This document shows positions 10,735-18,776 of a stretch of 64,000 bases of DNA, piece by piece (the first letter of the stretch is position 1; each line of letters begins with the position of its first letter). The notes under the pieces were generated by a model. That model had not been told where the DNA came from, searched no databases, and worked only from the letters and a program-made list of their open reading frames with translations. Both the position numbers and the translations under genes were made by a program. The stretch comes from Pseudomonadota bacterium (GTDB lineage Bacteria > Desulfobacterota > Desulfobacteria > Desulfobacterales > Desulfobacteraceae): assembly GCA_018821535.1 (NCBI GenBank), contig JAHJLV010000041.1, positions 124,001-188,000 of the forward strand. Direction: 5' to 3'.

Positions 10735-12093
10735 TTATGCGTGTTTCAGCTTTTGCAAAGCCTGTTCCGCTGCAATGGTAATCGGTTCTGCACTGGGTTC
10801 GGATGATATATCCGGATTACAGGCTGATGTAAAGGTTGTCAGTTCACCAATTGTTTTTTTGCCCAGAATAAAGGCGGTAACCGCATCAATTTCCCTTGCC
10901 GGTGCAACATCCTGGCTGACAATCTGACCGCCGATTAATTTTTGGGTTGTCCTGTCAAATACCAGTTTTATTTTCCAGGGTTTCATCCCGGGGATCATCC
11001 CGTGTTTGCTTCTGGAATCCACCACAGCGCATACGGTTTTTATCCCTTCTCTGGCAGCGTTTTCTTCGGTCAGGCCCGTGGCCGTAATTGTCATGTCAAA
11101 CATTTTGCAGCCGCCTGCATCCACGACACCGGGAAAGGCAATTTCATAACCGGCCAGACGCTTGGCTGCCAGCCGGCCCTGCATGACTGCGGGGCCTCGC
11201 AGCTGGCCCGGGGTGGGTTTTTGTGTGATAAAATTTATTTTTTCAACACAGTCTCCTGCAGCCATAATATCCGGGTCTGAGGTTTCCTGGAAGGCATTGA
11301 CCTTGATGCCGAACTGGCCCATCTCAAGCCCGATATCCGTGGCAAGAGCTGTGTTTGGACGGACACCGACATTTATGAATACCATGTCTGCATCCAGCGT
11401 TTTGCCGGATGCCAGGGTAACGCCGGTTACCCTGCCGTCCTGGCCAATCAGTTTTTCAGCTTTTTCATTGGTCAAAATGGTCAGTCCTTTTTCTTCAAGG
11501 TATTGCCTGACCGTATCTGACATATCTTTATCCAGCATCAGGGGAAGCGGGCGATCCATAAGTTCCACAATGGTAATTTTTAATTTGCCGGGCATGCTTT
11601 CCGCAAGCAGAGAAGCCAGTTCCATGCTGATAAACCCGGCTCCGATAAATATGATGTTCTCAGGTGTTTTCTCGGCTATATATGCTTTTATGTTTTTTGC
11701 ATCATCCAGACCCCGCAAGGTCATGATCCCGTCCAGATCATGCCCTTCAATGGGTGGAATAAAGGAGCTGGCACCCATGGCAAGGAGGAGTTTGTCATAT
11801 TTGAAACGGGTTTGACCGGATACAGATACCGATTTATGTTCCCTGTCTATTTTTACAACTTCGTCTCTGATTATTTTAATGCCCGAACCTTCCAGCATTT
11901 TGTCCGGGACGATGATAGATTCACTGGCAGCCAGACCGGCCACAACATGTGGAAGCGCTCATCTGACAATAAAAAATTCTTCTTTGCGGATAATGGTAAC
12001 ATCAATCTCCGGCATCAGTTTTTTTGCCATCATCGCAGCAGGTCCGCCAGCGCCGCTGCATCCGATAATAACAAGTTTTTCTCCTTTTTTCAT
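10735..12093 (-). CDS. CoA-disulfide-reductase-like FAD/NAD(P) oxidoreductase, predicted selenoprotein (in-frame TGA read as Sec45)
   Basis: A pyridine nucleotide-disulfide oxidoreductase of 452 residues if the TGA at 11959-11961 is read through. Upstream of that TGA the same frame has an ATG at 12093 with an AGGAG ribosome site, then a Rossmann motif (LVIIGCSGAGGPAA, residues 7-20). The TGA is codon 45, in the context FFIVR-TGA-ALPHVV. In CoA-disulfide reductase and NADH oxidase relatives this is the single redox-active cysteine (NCGLPY type; Cys43 in the staphylococcal enzyme). A hairpin with a GGTCT loop follows the TGA. The NAD motif (IIFIGAGFISMELA) and the second FAD motif (DIMAAGDCVE) are intact. 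Conventional gene calling would start at a GTG at 11943 and lose the FAD-binding fold. Possible substrates are CoA disulfide or polysulfide. Confidence 0.85.
11925..11945 (-). promoter_or_regulatory. Candidate bacterial SECIS hairpin downstream of the Sec codon
   Basis: In the mRNA, 21 nt after the UGA, a hairpin forms with six consecutive pairs including two G-U (5' arm GUGGCC, 3' arm GGCUGC) and the apical loop GGUCU. One mismatch outside this core a further U-A pair can form. Bacterial SECIS elements sit just downstream of UGA with a G at the start of the loop. The E. coli fdhF element has the same GGUCU sequence at its apex, 18 nt after its UGA. The pairing was worked out by hand. Confidence 0.7.
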
Positions 12094-12552
12094 AGCATCT
12101 CCTTTTTGGGGGTCATTAAATTTTTATGGGTGGCTTTATTTTGGTAGCGTTACCGAAACCTGAATCGTTACTTTTAGCGTTATGTCTGTTTTCCGGGCTC
12201 AGGTTTTTTTGTTCCTTTCACGTATCGTTCTGAGAATGTATACTCTTTATTCATAAGTCTTTTTAGTCTTTTTATTCGCGTTTTTCCTTACGGCGTAAAT
12301 GCTTATCCATGCAAAAAGCTTTATCGATGAGAAAGCACTGCAAGGTGTATACCAGAAGATCGGGGAATAAAAAAAAGTTTGAATCCTGCAATATACCCGT
12401 GAATACCGGTGCAGGTTTATAAATCAGAGGCGCTGAAATATGAAAATCTGACAAACAGAAGGCGCGAAAATGCGATCCCCCGGATATCCAGTTTATGGGC
12501 GTAAAATATATAACTTATTGAAATTATGTTAGATAATTTAATTCTGGCCCGG

Positions 12553-12568
12553 TGGCATGGACATTGCT
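12553..12568 (+). promoter_or_regulatory. Sigma-54 (-24/-12) promoter for metF
   Basis: TGGCATGGACATTGCT fits the sigma-54 consensus TGGCACG-N4-TTGCW with one change (C to T) and exact GG-N10-GC spacing. It lies about 90 bases before the metF start, leaving room for a leader. No enhancer-binding activator gene is in the window. Confidence 0.65.
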
Positions 12569-12577
12569 ATATTGTTC

Positions 12578-12603
12578 ATGCAAAGTGGTGATGCAAAGTG
12601 GTG
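12578..12603 (+). repeat. 13-bp perfect tandem duplication in the metF leader
   Basis: ATGCAAAGTGGTG occurs twice without a gap (12578-12590 and 12591-12603), 10 bases after the sigma-54 promoter and within the expected 5' leader. It may be a replication-slippage product or a tandem binding site. Confidence 0.7.
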
Positions 12604-12657
12604 AAGCACAGTGTCTGAATAAAAAAGAACAAAAAAAACCACCTTAAGGAGAAGAAT

Positions 12658-13533
12658 ATGCGCGTTAATTCATTATATAAAAACAATCAACCGGTCATTT
12701 CAATGGAATTTTTCCCGCCAAGAGACCCGGCAGCACAGGAGAAATTCGGTGGCCTGATAGATACGCTGTCATCACTGAATCCGGATTATCTTTCGGTTAC
12801 CTTTGGGGCGGGCGGTTCAACAAAGGATGGGTCATATCAGACAGTTAAAAATCTGATTGTTGATAAAGAACTGCCCACAGTTGCATATATTGCAGGATAT
12901 GGGCTGGGTCCCGATGAAATCAGGGCTGTTCTGGATGGATATATGGAACTGGGGGTGGAAACAATTTTTGTGATACGGGGGGATAAACCGAAAACAAAAG
13001 ATTTTGTACCTCATCCTGACAGTTTTTCATATGCATCTGAACTGATTTCATTTATCAAGGCGCATTACGATTTTACACTGGGGTGTGCAGGATATCCCGA
13101 AGGTCATATAGAGGCGCAAAGTCTTGATACGGATATCCGGTACCTGAAGCAGAAAATTGATAACGGTGCTGAATATGTTGTGGCACAGTATTTTTATGAT
13201 AATGAATATTTTTTTAATTTTGTGGAAAAATGCAGAAAACAGGGCATAACCGTTCCCATCGTTCCCGGAATTATGCCGGTATACAGTATTAAAATGACAC
13301 AGATGCTTTCCAAAGTCTGTGGTTCATCCATCACCCCGGAATTAGAGGAAAAATTAAATGCATTATCTTCTGAAGACACAGAAGGGGCTTTAACACTGGG
13401 GATTGAATTTGCCACGGAACAGTGCAGGGGATTATTGGCGGAAGGTGTTCCGGGGCTGCATTTTTATACCATGGACAGAAGCAGATCCACACAGCGGATT
13501 ATTACGCAGTTAAGGCAGGAAAATCTTTTATAA
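12658..13533 (+). CDS. metF: Methylenetetrahydrofolate reductase (MetF family)
   Basis: A 291-residue TIM-barrel flavoprotein that reduces 5,10-methylene-THF to 5-methyl-THF, used for methionine synthesis or for the methyl branch of the reductive acetyl-CoA pathway. The diagnostic N-terminal ISMEFFPPRD with the catalytic glutamate, SVTFGAGGST, and GCAGYPEGH are all present. The length is typical. AAGGAG lies 6 bases before the ATG. A sigma-54 promoter lies upstream and a NifX-like gene follows 21 bases after the stop, so the two probably share a transcript. Sigma-54 control would be unusual for housekeeping metF. Confidence 0.92.
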   Translation: MRVNSLYKNNQPVISMEFFPPRDPAAQEKFGGLIDTLSSLNPDYLSVTFGAGGSTKDGSYQTVKNLIVDKELPTVAYIAGYGLGPDEIRAVLDGYMELGVETIFVIRGDKPKTKDFVPHPDSFSYASELISFIKAHYDFTLGCAGYPEGHIEAQSLDTDIRYLKQKIDNGAEYVVAQYFYDNEYFFNFVEKCRKQGITVPIVPGIMPVYSIKMTQMLSKVCGSSITPELEEKLNALSSEDTEGALTLGIEFATEQCRGLLAEGVPGLHFYTMDRSRSTQRIITQLRQENLL

Positions 13534-13554
13534 CGATGGATAACGGAGGGCATG

Positions 13555-14088
13555 ATGAAAATATGTATCAGTTCCACAGGAAAAGATATTAATTCCCAGT
13601 TAGACCCAAGATTTGGAAGATGCGCTTATTTTATGATCATTCAGACAGATGATATGACTATGGAAGTCTTTGAAAATGAATTCAAGTCGCTGGGTGGCGG
13701 GGCCGGCATCCAGTCTGCGGGTTTTGTCCATTCAAAGGGGGTGACAACGGTTTTGACCGGTAACTGCGGGCCCAATGCAATGGATGTGTTTTCCAAATGT
13801 CAGATCACGGTTGTGACCGGCCAGTCCGGCGCAATTAAGGATGTGGTTCAAAAATTTAAAAATGGTGAATTGACGGTGACGGATGCTTCAACCGCGACTG
13901 GTAATACAGATTCCACAGGAACCTCAACATGTCCGCAGAACAACAGTTCTCAGAGCAGGGGACAGGGGATTGGTTGTGGCGGCGGTCGAGGTATGGGTGG
14001 CGGTGGGGGCAGATGTATGGGCGGTGGCCGAGGTGTGGGCGGTGGCGGTGGCCAGGGCATGGGTGGCGGCGGATGCCGCAGGAGATAA
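13555..14088 (+). CDS. NifX/NifB-domain (MTH1175-like) protein with glycine-rich, cysteine-containing tail
   Basis: A 177-residue protein. The first ~105 residues form a dinitrogenase iron-molybdenum cofactor binding-type domain: MKICISSTGKDINSQLDPRFGRC, then LTGNCGPNAMDVF. This is the fold of NifX, the NifB C-terminus and the ORP orange protein. The tail (about 140-177) is almost only Gly, Arg, Met and Cys in GGGRGMGGGG-type repeats with three spaced cysteines, which suggests metal binding. I took the second of two adjacent ATGs because GGAGGG is only 1 base from the first. It shares its N-terminal pattern with the 119-residue protein at 18393-18752. The bound metal is unknown. Confidence 0.8.
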   Translation: MKICISSTGKDINSQLDPRFGRCAYFMIIQTDDMTMEVFENEFKSLGGGAGIQSAGFVHSKGVTTVLTGNCGPNAMDVFSKCQITVVTGQSGAIKDVVQKFKNGELTVTDASTATGNTDSTGTSTCPQNNSSQSRGQGIGCGGGRGMGGGGGRCMGGGRGVGGGGGQGMGGGGCRRR

Positions 14089-14090
14089 CT

Positions 14091-15209
14091 TTAAAACTGG
14101 CTTATAACCTCTCCGGTGCACACAGAATCATATCCTGGCAGAGAGTTTAACTCATGTCTGAAATTTTTGTTTTGCAGTGTATCAAGTACAATTTTTACAC
14201 TCATGTGGTTTAAAAGATCCTGCGGGATCACAAGATCACATCTTACGTGGGAAACAGGAACAAACCCCAGATCAAAGGTTTCGGCAACGATGCGCAGTCC
14301 CAGTGCCGCGTCACAAATGCCATGGATGATTTTTTGGGCACCCTGGGAATGATTCATCACCGTGTCATGATAACCGGTTATTGCGCAAAAAGGGATGTTC
14401 GATTTAATCAGCCAGTCATCAAAAAGCGCTCTTAAGGCAGCGCCTTTTTCCCGGTTGACAAAACGAATTTTATTCCGGGCAAGATCTTCTGGTTTCCGGA
14501 TATCAAATGGGTTGCCTCTGGCGACCATAAGTCCTTCTTCAAAGGTGGCAAAACCCACCAGAAGGCAATTGATATTTTTCAAAGACTGCCGTGCAAGATC
14601 AATATTCCCGTCAATGGAACCTTTTGTGTGCATGTGTGTTCCGGCAATATGTGTCTGGCCGGCAGCCAATATGTCCAGGGCTTTTTTGCTGGATGCAAAT
14701 CTGCACAGAAGCTCTCCATCCGTATGGTTTTTATTGACATGATGCCCGAGGATTGAAAAAGCAGGATCGCATCCCATCAGCAAAGCTGTGTTCTCTATTT
14801 TTTCATTGGGCTTAAGCAGGGTTACTTTTTGATTCCCCGGCTCAAGAAGACCATCTGCCGGTTTCATTTCTTCCATCATGGCATTTTGGCCGGAAAGGGA
14901 ATAGGCATAAAGTGTATCGCGCACCTTTATGACATTTACCCTTGGACCGGTTGTCTCATGGGTGTCTGCCAGAACAACCCGTTGACTGTCCTGTGAAATT
15001 TCATAAAAAATATCCTCTACATTGCAGTCCAGAATTCTTGCAAGACGGATGGCCACAGACGTGTTCGGCAGGTATCGTCCGATTTCCATGTCATATATGG
15101 CCTGTCTTTTTACACCGACAAGATCTGCCAGTTGTGTCTGGGTGATGTTTTTTTTCAATCGAATCTCTTTGAGATTGCAGACGATGGGTGTGCTGTCGGA
15201 TGAATTCAT
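14091..15209 (-). CDS. Helix-turn-helix regulator with C-terminal periplasmic-binding-protein-like domain
   Basis: A 372-residue protein. The N-terminal XRE-type helix-turn-helix (about residues 8-62) reads LKEIRLKKNITQTQLADLVG and VKRQAIYDMEIGRYLP. The C-terminal ~270 residues resemble the PBP-like domain (PF12727 type) found in molybdate-responsive and related regulators, with SILGHHVN and GTHMHTKGSIDG. It is divergent from modABC and separated from modA by 157 bases that contain the modA promoter, so a role as molybdate-sensing regulator of modABC is a reasonable inference. I chose the ATG at 15209, which has GGTGA 7 bases upstream, over the GTG at 15248. Confidence 0.75.
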   Translation of the reverse strand: MNSSDSTPIVCNLKEIRLKKNITQTQLADLVGVKRQAIYDMEIGRYLPNTSVAIRLARILDCNVEDIFYEISQDSQRVVLADTHETTGPRVNVIKVRDTLYAYSLSGQNAMMEEMKPADGLLEPGNQKVTLLKPNEKIENTALLMGCDPAFSILGHHVNKNHTDGELLCRFASSKKALDILAAGQTHIAGTHMHTKGSIDGNIDLARQSLKNINCLLVGFATFEEGLMVARGNPFDIRKPEDLARNKIRFVNREKGAALRALFDDWLIKSNIPFCAITGYHDTVMNHSQGAQKIIHGICDAALGLRIVAETFDLGFVPVSHVRCDLVIPQDLLNHMSVKIVLDTLQNKNFRHELNSLPGYDSVCTGEVISQF

Positions 15210-15302
15210 ATTTTTTTCACCAGATTTGTTAATTTTTTTGATGCGCACACCATATGTTATTTCTAAAAAAAATGCAAATTAAACATACTTTATAAATAAC
15301 AC

Positions 15303-15331
15303 TTGACGTTTATAAACATGATCCATATAAG
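15303..15331 (+). promoter_or_regulatory. Sigma-70-type promoter of modABC with flanking TTTATAAA repeats
   Basis: TTGACG, a 17-base spacer, and TATAAG form a near-consensus promoter about 36 bases before modA. The octamer TTTATAAA, itself a palindrome, occurs just before the -35 box (about 15289) and again inside the spacer at 15309, a plausible operator pair for the divergent regulator. Confidence 0.65.
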
Positions 15332-15366
15332 AAAGTCTTTAACGTTTTTTTAATTAAGGAGATGTC

Positions 15367-16164
15367 ATGATGCGGGTTTTAAACACGGACAGCTGTAAAA
15401 TCGCTGCCTTATATATGATGATTGTTTTTCTGGTTTTCGGTGGTGCGTTTCCGGCAAAGGCAGAATCATCTGGGAAAATTCTTGTTTTTGCAGCAGCGTC
15501 AACAACCAATGCCATAGAGGACATTGCCCGATTGTTTTCACAGCAGAATGCAATCCGGGTGGTTACCTCTTTTGCCTCTTCATCAACCCTGGCAAAACAG
15601 ATAGAAGCCGGTGCACCGGCAGATATTTTTATATCTGCCAACCCCGAATGGATGGATTTTCTGGAGGATAAAGGGTTGATCAAAACACACACCCGGCATG
15701 ATCTTCTTGGAAACCGGGTTGTTCTGATTGCACCGGCCGCAAGTGAAGTGAAAATTGATATCCATCCGGGATTCAAACTTGCGCAGATACTGGGAAAAGA
15801 AAAAATTGCCATGGGTGATCCGGATCATGTTCCGGCCGGGATTTATGGCAGACAGGCTTTGAAATTTCTTGGCGTATGGGAAGACATTCAATCAGGCATT
15901 GTGCGTGCAAAGGATGTTCGCACCGCCCTTGTTTTTGTTGAACGGGCAGAAGTGCCTTTAGGTCTTGTGTATGCCACTGATGCTGCAATTTCTCAAAAAG
16001 TCAGAGTTGTGGGTGTTTTTCCGGAGAATTCACATCCGGAAATTACCTATCCGGCAGCACTGGTGAAAAGCGCCCATTCAGAAGTCGCTTTGAAATTCTT
16101 TGATTTTTTAAAATCTTCCGAGGCAAAAGCGGTTTTCAAAAAATATGGTTTTTTTGTTAAATAA
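15367..16164 (+). CDS. modA: Molybdate ABC transporter substrate-binding protein ModA
   Basis: A 265-residue periplasmic protein with a Sec signal peptide (hydrophobic residues 12-27, cleavage near AKA-ES). The mature part begins ILVFAAASTTNAIEDI, followed by SSSTLAKQIEAGAPADIFISAN, both diagnostic of ModA. It captures molybdate or tungstate for the ModBC transporter. AAGGAG lies close upstream of the ATG and the stop overlaps the modB start by one base. Oxyanion specificity cannot be read with certainty, but the full modABC order and the adjacent regulator support molybdate. Confidence 0.92.
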   Translation: MMRVLNTDSCKIAALYMMIVFLVFGGAFPAKAESSGKILVFAAASTTNAIEDIARLFSQQNAIRVVTSFASSSTLAKQIEAGAPADIFISANPEWMDFLEDKGLIKTHTRHDLLGNRVVLIAPAASEVKIDIHPGFKLAQILGKEKIAMGDPDHVPAGIYGRQALKFLGVWEDIQSGIVRAKDVRTALVFVERAEVPLGLVYATDAAISQKVRVVGVFPENSHPEITYPAALVKSAHSEVALKFFDFLKSSEAKAVFKKYGFFVK

Positions 16165-16865
16165 TGGAATTTTTGAATCTGACACCCTTTGAGATTGAGG
16201 CCCTGATGCTCAGTCTCAAGGTGTCTTTGTGGGCAGTGGCTGTGTCCCTTGTACCGGGAATTGCTGCGGCCTGGGTTCTGGCCCGGAAAACATTTACAGG
16301 AAAAGCCCTGTTTGACAGTTTGATTCATCTTCCCCTGGTGCTTCCGCCGGTGGTCACAGGATATGTTCTTCTGGTGCTGCTGGGCAGAAAAGGAGTGGTT
16401 GGAAGCTTTATCTATGAGTGGACCAGAATCAGTTTTGCCTTTAACTGGAAAGGCGCTGCCGTGGCCTCGGCGGTCATGGCTTTTCCCTTGTTAGTCCGGG
16501 CCGTGAGGCTTTCTCTGGAAGCTGTTGATATGGGGTTGGAAGATGCGGCAAAAACATTGGGAGCTGGAAAACTGCGTATTTTTTTAACCATTACTTTGCC
16601 ATTGACCGTTCCCGGAATTTTAACCGGCATGATTCTGGCGTTTGCAAGAAGCCTGAGCGAATTTGGGGCAACCATCACCTTTGTATCCAACATCCCCGGA
16701 GAAACGAGAACCCTGCCCCTGGCCCTGTATACCATGACCCAGGTGCCGGATGGAGAAATCGGTGCCATGCGCCTGTGTATTATTTCTGTTGTCACAGCTT
16801 TTTTTGCACTGATGGCATCGGATTTTTTATCCAGACGGTTATCTAAGATGGTAAAAGGCATCTGA
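16164..16865 (+). CDS. modB: Molybdate ABC transporter permease ModB
   Basis: A 233-residue inner-membrane permease with about five hydrophobic segments. HLPLVLPPVVTGYVLL and the EAA-type coupling loop (EDAAKTLGAGKLRIF) are visible, followed by RSLSEFGATITFVSN, all typical of ModB. It forms the membrane channel that pairs with ModC. The ATG overlaps the modA TAA by one base, indicating translational coupling. Confidence 0.92.
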   Translation: MEFLNLTPFEIEALMLSLKVSLWAVAVSLVPGIAAAWVLARKTFTGKALFDSLIHLPLVLPPVVTGYVLLVLLGRKGVVGSFIYEWTRISFAFNWKGAAVASAVMAFPLLVRAVRLSLEAVDMGLEDAAKTLGAGKLRIFLTITLPLTVPGILTGMILAFARSLSEFGATITFVSNIPGETRTLPLALYTMTQVPDGEIGAMRLCIISVVTAFFALMASDFLSRRLSKMVKGI

Positions 16866-16870
16866 CATCC

Positions 16871-17575
16871 ATGATTGATCTGCATATTGAAAAACAATAC
16901 AAGGATTTTAAAATCATCATGTCCTATGCCTGCAGGGAAATCGGGGTTACAGCTCTTGTGGGTCGTTCCGGTTCCGGCAAAACATCTGTTATCAACATGA
17001 TAGCCGGGCTGATGCATCCGGACAGGGGTCATATCTGTATTGACGGCAGAACCGTTTTTGATTCAGAAAAATCCATCAATACTGCTGCTGAAAAAAGACG
17101 TTTCGGGTATGTATTTCAGGATGGCAGGCTTTTTCCGCATTTATCCGTGATGTCAAATCTGACCTATGGCATGAAACTGATTCCTAAAGCAGAACGATAT
17201 CTTGAAACGGATCAGATTGTTGACCTTCTGGATCTTTCCGGTTTGATCAACCGCAGGCCGGCCAGATTATCCGGGGGTGAAAAACAGCGTGTGGCAATGG
17301 GAAGAGCGCTTTTGACAAGTCCTTCTGTGCTGTTGATGGATGAACCGCTGGCCTCTCTGGATGCGGCAAGAAAAAATGAGGTCCTGCCGTTTATCAAAAA
17401 ACTGTCAACAGACCTGTCCATTCCTGTTTTATATGTAAGTCACAGCATGGAAGAGATCCGGAGTATCGCCAGAAGAGTGATGGTTTTAAATAATGGACAG
17501 CTCAGGTTTGCGGGAAAAACCGAACAGATTATACAGCAGGAGGGGTTTTCCCATGAAGCAGGTGCAGATGTCTGA
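16871..17575 (+). CDS. modC: Molybdate ABC transporter ATP-binding protein ModC (short form)
   Basis: A 234-residue ABC ATPase. Walker A is GRSGSGKTS, the signature is LSGGEKQRVAMGRAL, Walker B is LLMDEPLASLD, and the switch histidine is in VSHSMEEI. At 234 residues it lacks the C-terminal TOBE/Mop molybdate-binding domain of E. coli ModC (352 residues), so feedback by bound molybdate is not expected on this subunit. It ends 4 bp from a convergent gene. Confidence 0.9.
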   Translation: MIDLHIEKQYKDFKIIMSYACREIGVTALVGRSGSGKTSVINMIAGLMHPDRGHICIDGRTVFDSEKSINTAAEKRRFGYVFQDGRLFPHLSVMSNLTYGMKLIPKAERYLETDQIVDLLDLSGLINRRPARLSGGEKQRVAMGRALLTSPSVLLMDEPLASLDAARKNEVLPFIKKLSTDLSIPVLYVSHSMEEIRSIARRVMVLNNGQLRFAGKTEQIIQQEGFSHEAGADV

Positions 17576-17579
17576 TAAT

Positions 17580-17879
17580 TTATGTTCTCCAGACCGGGTA
17601 TAAAACAGTATCCTTGAGTTGTATATGCATGTGTTCCAGCTTTTCAGGAAAAACAAGGACTGATGATGCCTGGTCCGGGAAACGGGTTTGATACTGGTTT
17701 CTCAGATCAGAAAAGTCAGCATGTTCAAGAAAATAGACCAGGGCCTGAATATTATTTTCTAAAATCTGTTTTTCTTTTTCACTGCAGCCGGACTTGAAAT
17801 ACTGACGAAGCAGGTGTTCATATTTTTGTTTCGACCCTGTTTCAATGCAGTGCCGGCTGGTGTCTATGATGATTTCCAT
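17580..17879 (-). CDS. Uncharacterised 99-residue protein, last gene of the ORP-like operon
   Basis: I do not recognise the family. The protein is mostly helical and charged, with two cysteines (positions 11 and 32), no signal peptide and no membrane segment. It starts 8 bases after the stop of the NifU-like gene and is the last member of the minus-strand operon headed by the receiver-like protein, so a role with that iron-sulfur/NifX set is likely but unspecified. Confidence 0.6.
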   Translation of the reverse strand: MEIIIDTSRHCIETGSKQKYEHLLRQYFKSGCSEKEKQILENNIQALVYFLEHADFSDLRNQYQTRFPDQASSVLVFPEKLEHMHIQLKDTVLYPVWRT

Positions 17880-17887
17880 TTAAAAGG

Positions 17888-18337
17888 TCAGGTTTTTTGC
17901 TTCCCTTTTTTTACAAGGGTTGACATGTATTGTGACAATGCTTCCTGTACAGTTCGTTCTGCAAGGGTTGTGCAGTGCATATCCTCCTCGGGAAGCCGCC
18001 CGATGGCATTTAATATCATGTCTGCCGTAACCCCGGTCAATTCATCCGAGGTTTTGCCGATGGCAAGTTCAGCTGTAAAGGAACCGCTGAGCATACTGGA
18101 CGCACATCCGTCTGTAAAATAAGAGGCATTGGATACCCGGTCATTTTCAAATTTTAAATAGATTTCCATGGTATCGCCGCATTCTCCGGTCACTCTGGCA
18201 AACCCGTCCGGATGTTCCATGCGGCCATTCCATTTTGGATTGCGCCAGCGCTCAAACCCTTTTTCGCCAAGCGCCTGCCTGGCTTCTTCAAAGATTTTAT
18301 TCTGGAGCTCATCTAAAAATTTATCCAGTCGGTCCAT
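17888..18337 (-). CDS. IscU/NifU-like iron-sulfur cluster scaffold protein
   Basis: A 149-residue protein with the NifU N-terminal/IscU fold. The conserved cysteine regions are GECGDTMEIYLKFEND, YFTDGCASSMLSGS and DMHCTTLAERTVQEAL, giving three cysteines in the expected order. The family assembles and transfers Fe-S clusters. It lies in the ORP-like operon beside two ferredoxin-containing ATPases, so it may serve their clusters or a mixed-metal cluster on the NifX-like proteins. The N-terminal ~45 residues differ from classical IscU. Confidence 0.78.
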   Translation of the reverse strand: MDRLDKFLDELQNKIFEEARQALGEKGFERWRNPKWNGRMEHPDGFARVTGECGDTMEIYLKFENDRVSNASYFTDGCASSMLSGSFTAELAIGKTSDELTGVTADMILNAIGRLPEEDMHCTTLAERTVQEALSQYMSTLVKKGKQKT

Positions 18338-18392
18338 GGTTAAAATCTCTTTTTATTCAATGCATACCCGGGCATATGTGTTTCCTTTGTGT

Positions 18393-18752
18393 CTACCAGT
18401 GTCCGTCCTTGTTGGCAGATTCAGCATATACAGCGCCGCCCTGTTTGAATTTCTGGACCACGTCAATAATTTTACCTGTTTGATCATTTACCACTTTAAC
18501 CCCGGCGGCATCCAGTGTTTCAAAGGCATTGGGTCCGCAGAACCCGGTTAAAAGCACCTCGGCTCCGCTGTCACTGATTCTGGCAGCAGCCTGGATTCCG
18601 GCTCCCTTGAACGCATTTTTATTATCTGCATTGTCAATGACTTCAAACTCAAGTGTCACAGTATCAATGACCAGAATATATGCAGCTCTTCCGAATCGTG
18701 GATCAAGCTGTGAATCAAGGGTTTTACCCTGTGATGTGACGGCTATTTTCAT
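18393..18752 (-). CDS. NifX/MTH1175-domain protein, candidate orange-protein (ORP) homologue
   Basis: A 119-residue single-domain member of the dinitrogenase Fe-Mo cofactor family: MKIAVTSQGKTLDSQLDPRFGR, then LLTGFCGPNAFETLD. Size and context match ORP, the Desulfovibrio protein that binds a sulfide-bridged molybdenum-copper cluster and is encoded with MinD-type ATPases. AAGGAG precedes the ATG. The assignment to ORP rests on context as much as on sequence; the 129-residue neighbour is the alternative candidate. No metal site can be proven by eye. Confidence 0.72.
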   Translation of the reverse strand: MKIAVTSQGKTLDSQLDPRFGRAAYILVIDTVTLEFEVIDNADNKNAFKGAGIQAAARISDSGAEVLLTGFCGPNAFETLDAAGVKVVNDQTGKIIDVVQKFKQGGAVYAESANKDGHW

Positions 18753-18776
18753 TTTGTTCTTCTCCTTGATACCCGC

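Larger units (their letters stand above)
12094..12657. other. Intergenic region between the selenoprotein gene and metF
   Basis: This stretch of 564 bases separates two divergent genes and holds no convincing gene. Near the selenoprotein side there are three CGTTA(C/T) pentamers at 12148, 12166 and 12178, the first inside the palindrome GGTAGCGTTACC; they could be an operator. The metF-proximal 110 bases hold a sigma-54 promoter and a 13-bp tandem repeat, listed separately. Between about 12200 and 12540 I see only AT-rich sequence. Confidence 0.5.

Noticed and set aside
11162..11815. 217-residue plus-strand ORF inside the selenoprotein gene
   Set aside because: It is antisense to the conserved FAD/NAD region; composition is explained by the opposite strand.
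11959..11961. In-frame TGA as a simple nonsense mutation or sequencing error
   Set aside because: The stop lies exactly at the redox-cysteine codon, is followed by a SECIS-like hairpin with the GGUCU loop, and both flanks keep perfect reading frames and motifs. Sec insertion explains this better, although resequencing would settle it.
12272..12454. 60-residue minus-strand ORF in the selenoprotein-metF gap
   Set aside because: There is no ribosome site, no recognisable motif, and it lies in AT-rich intergenic sequence.
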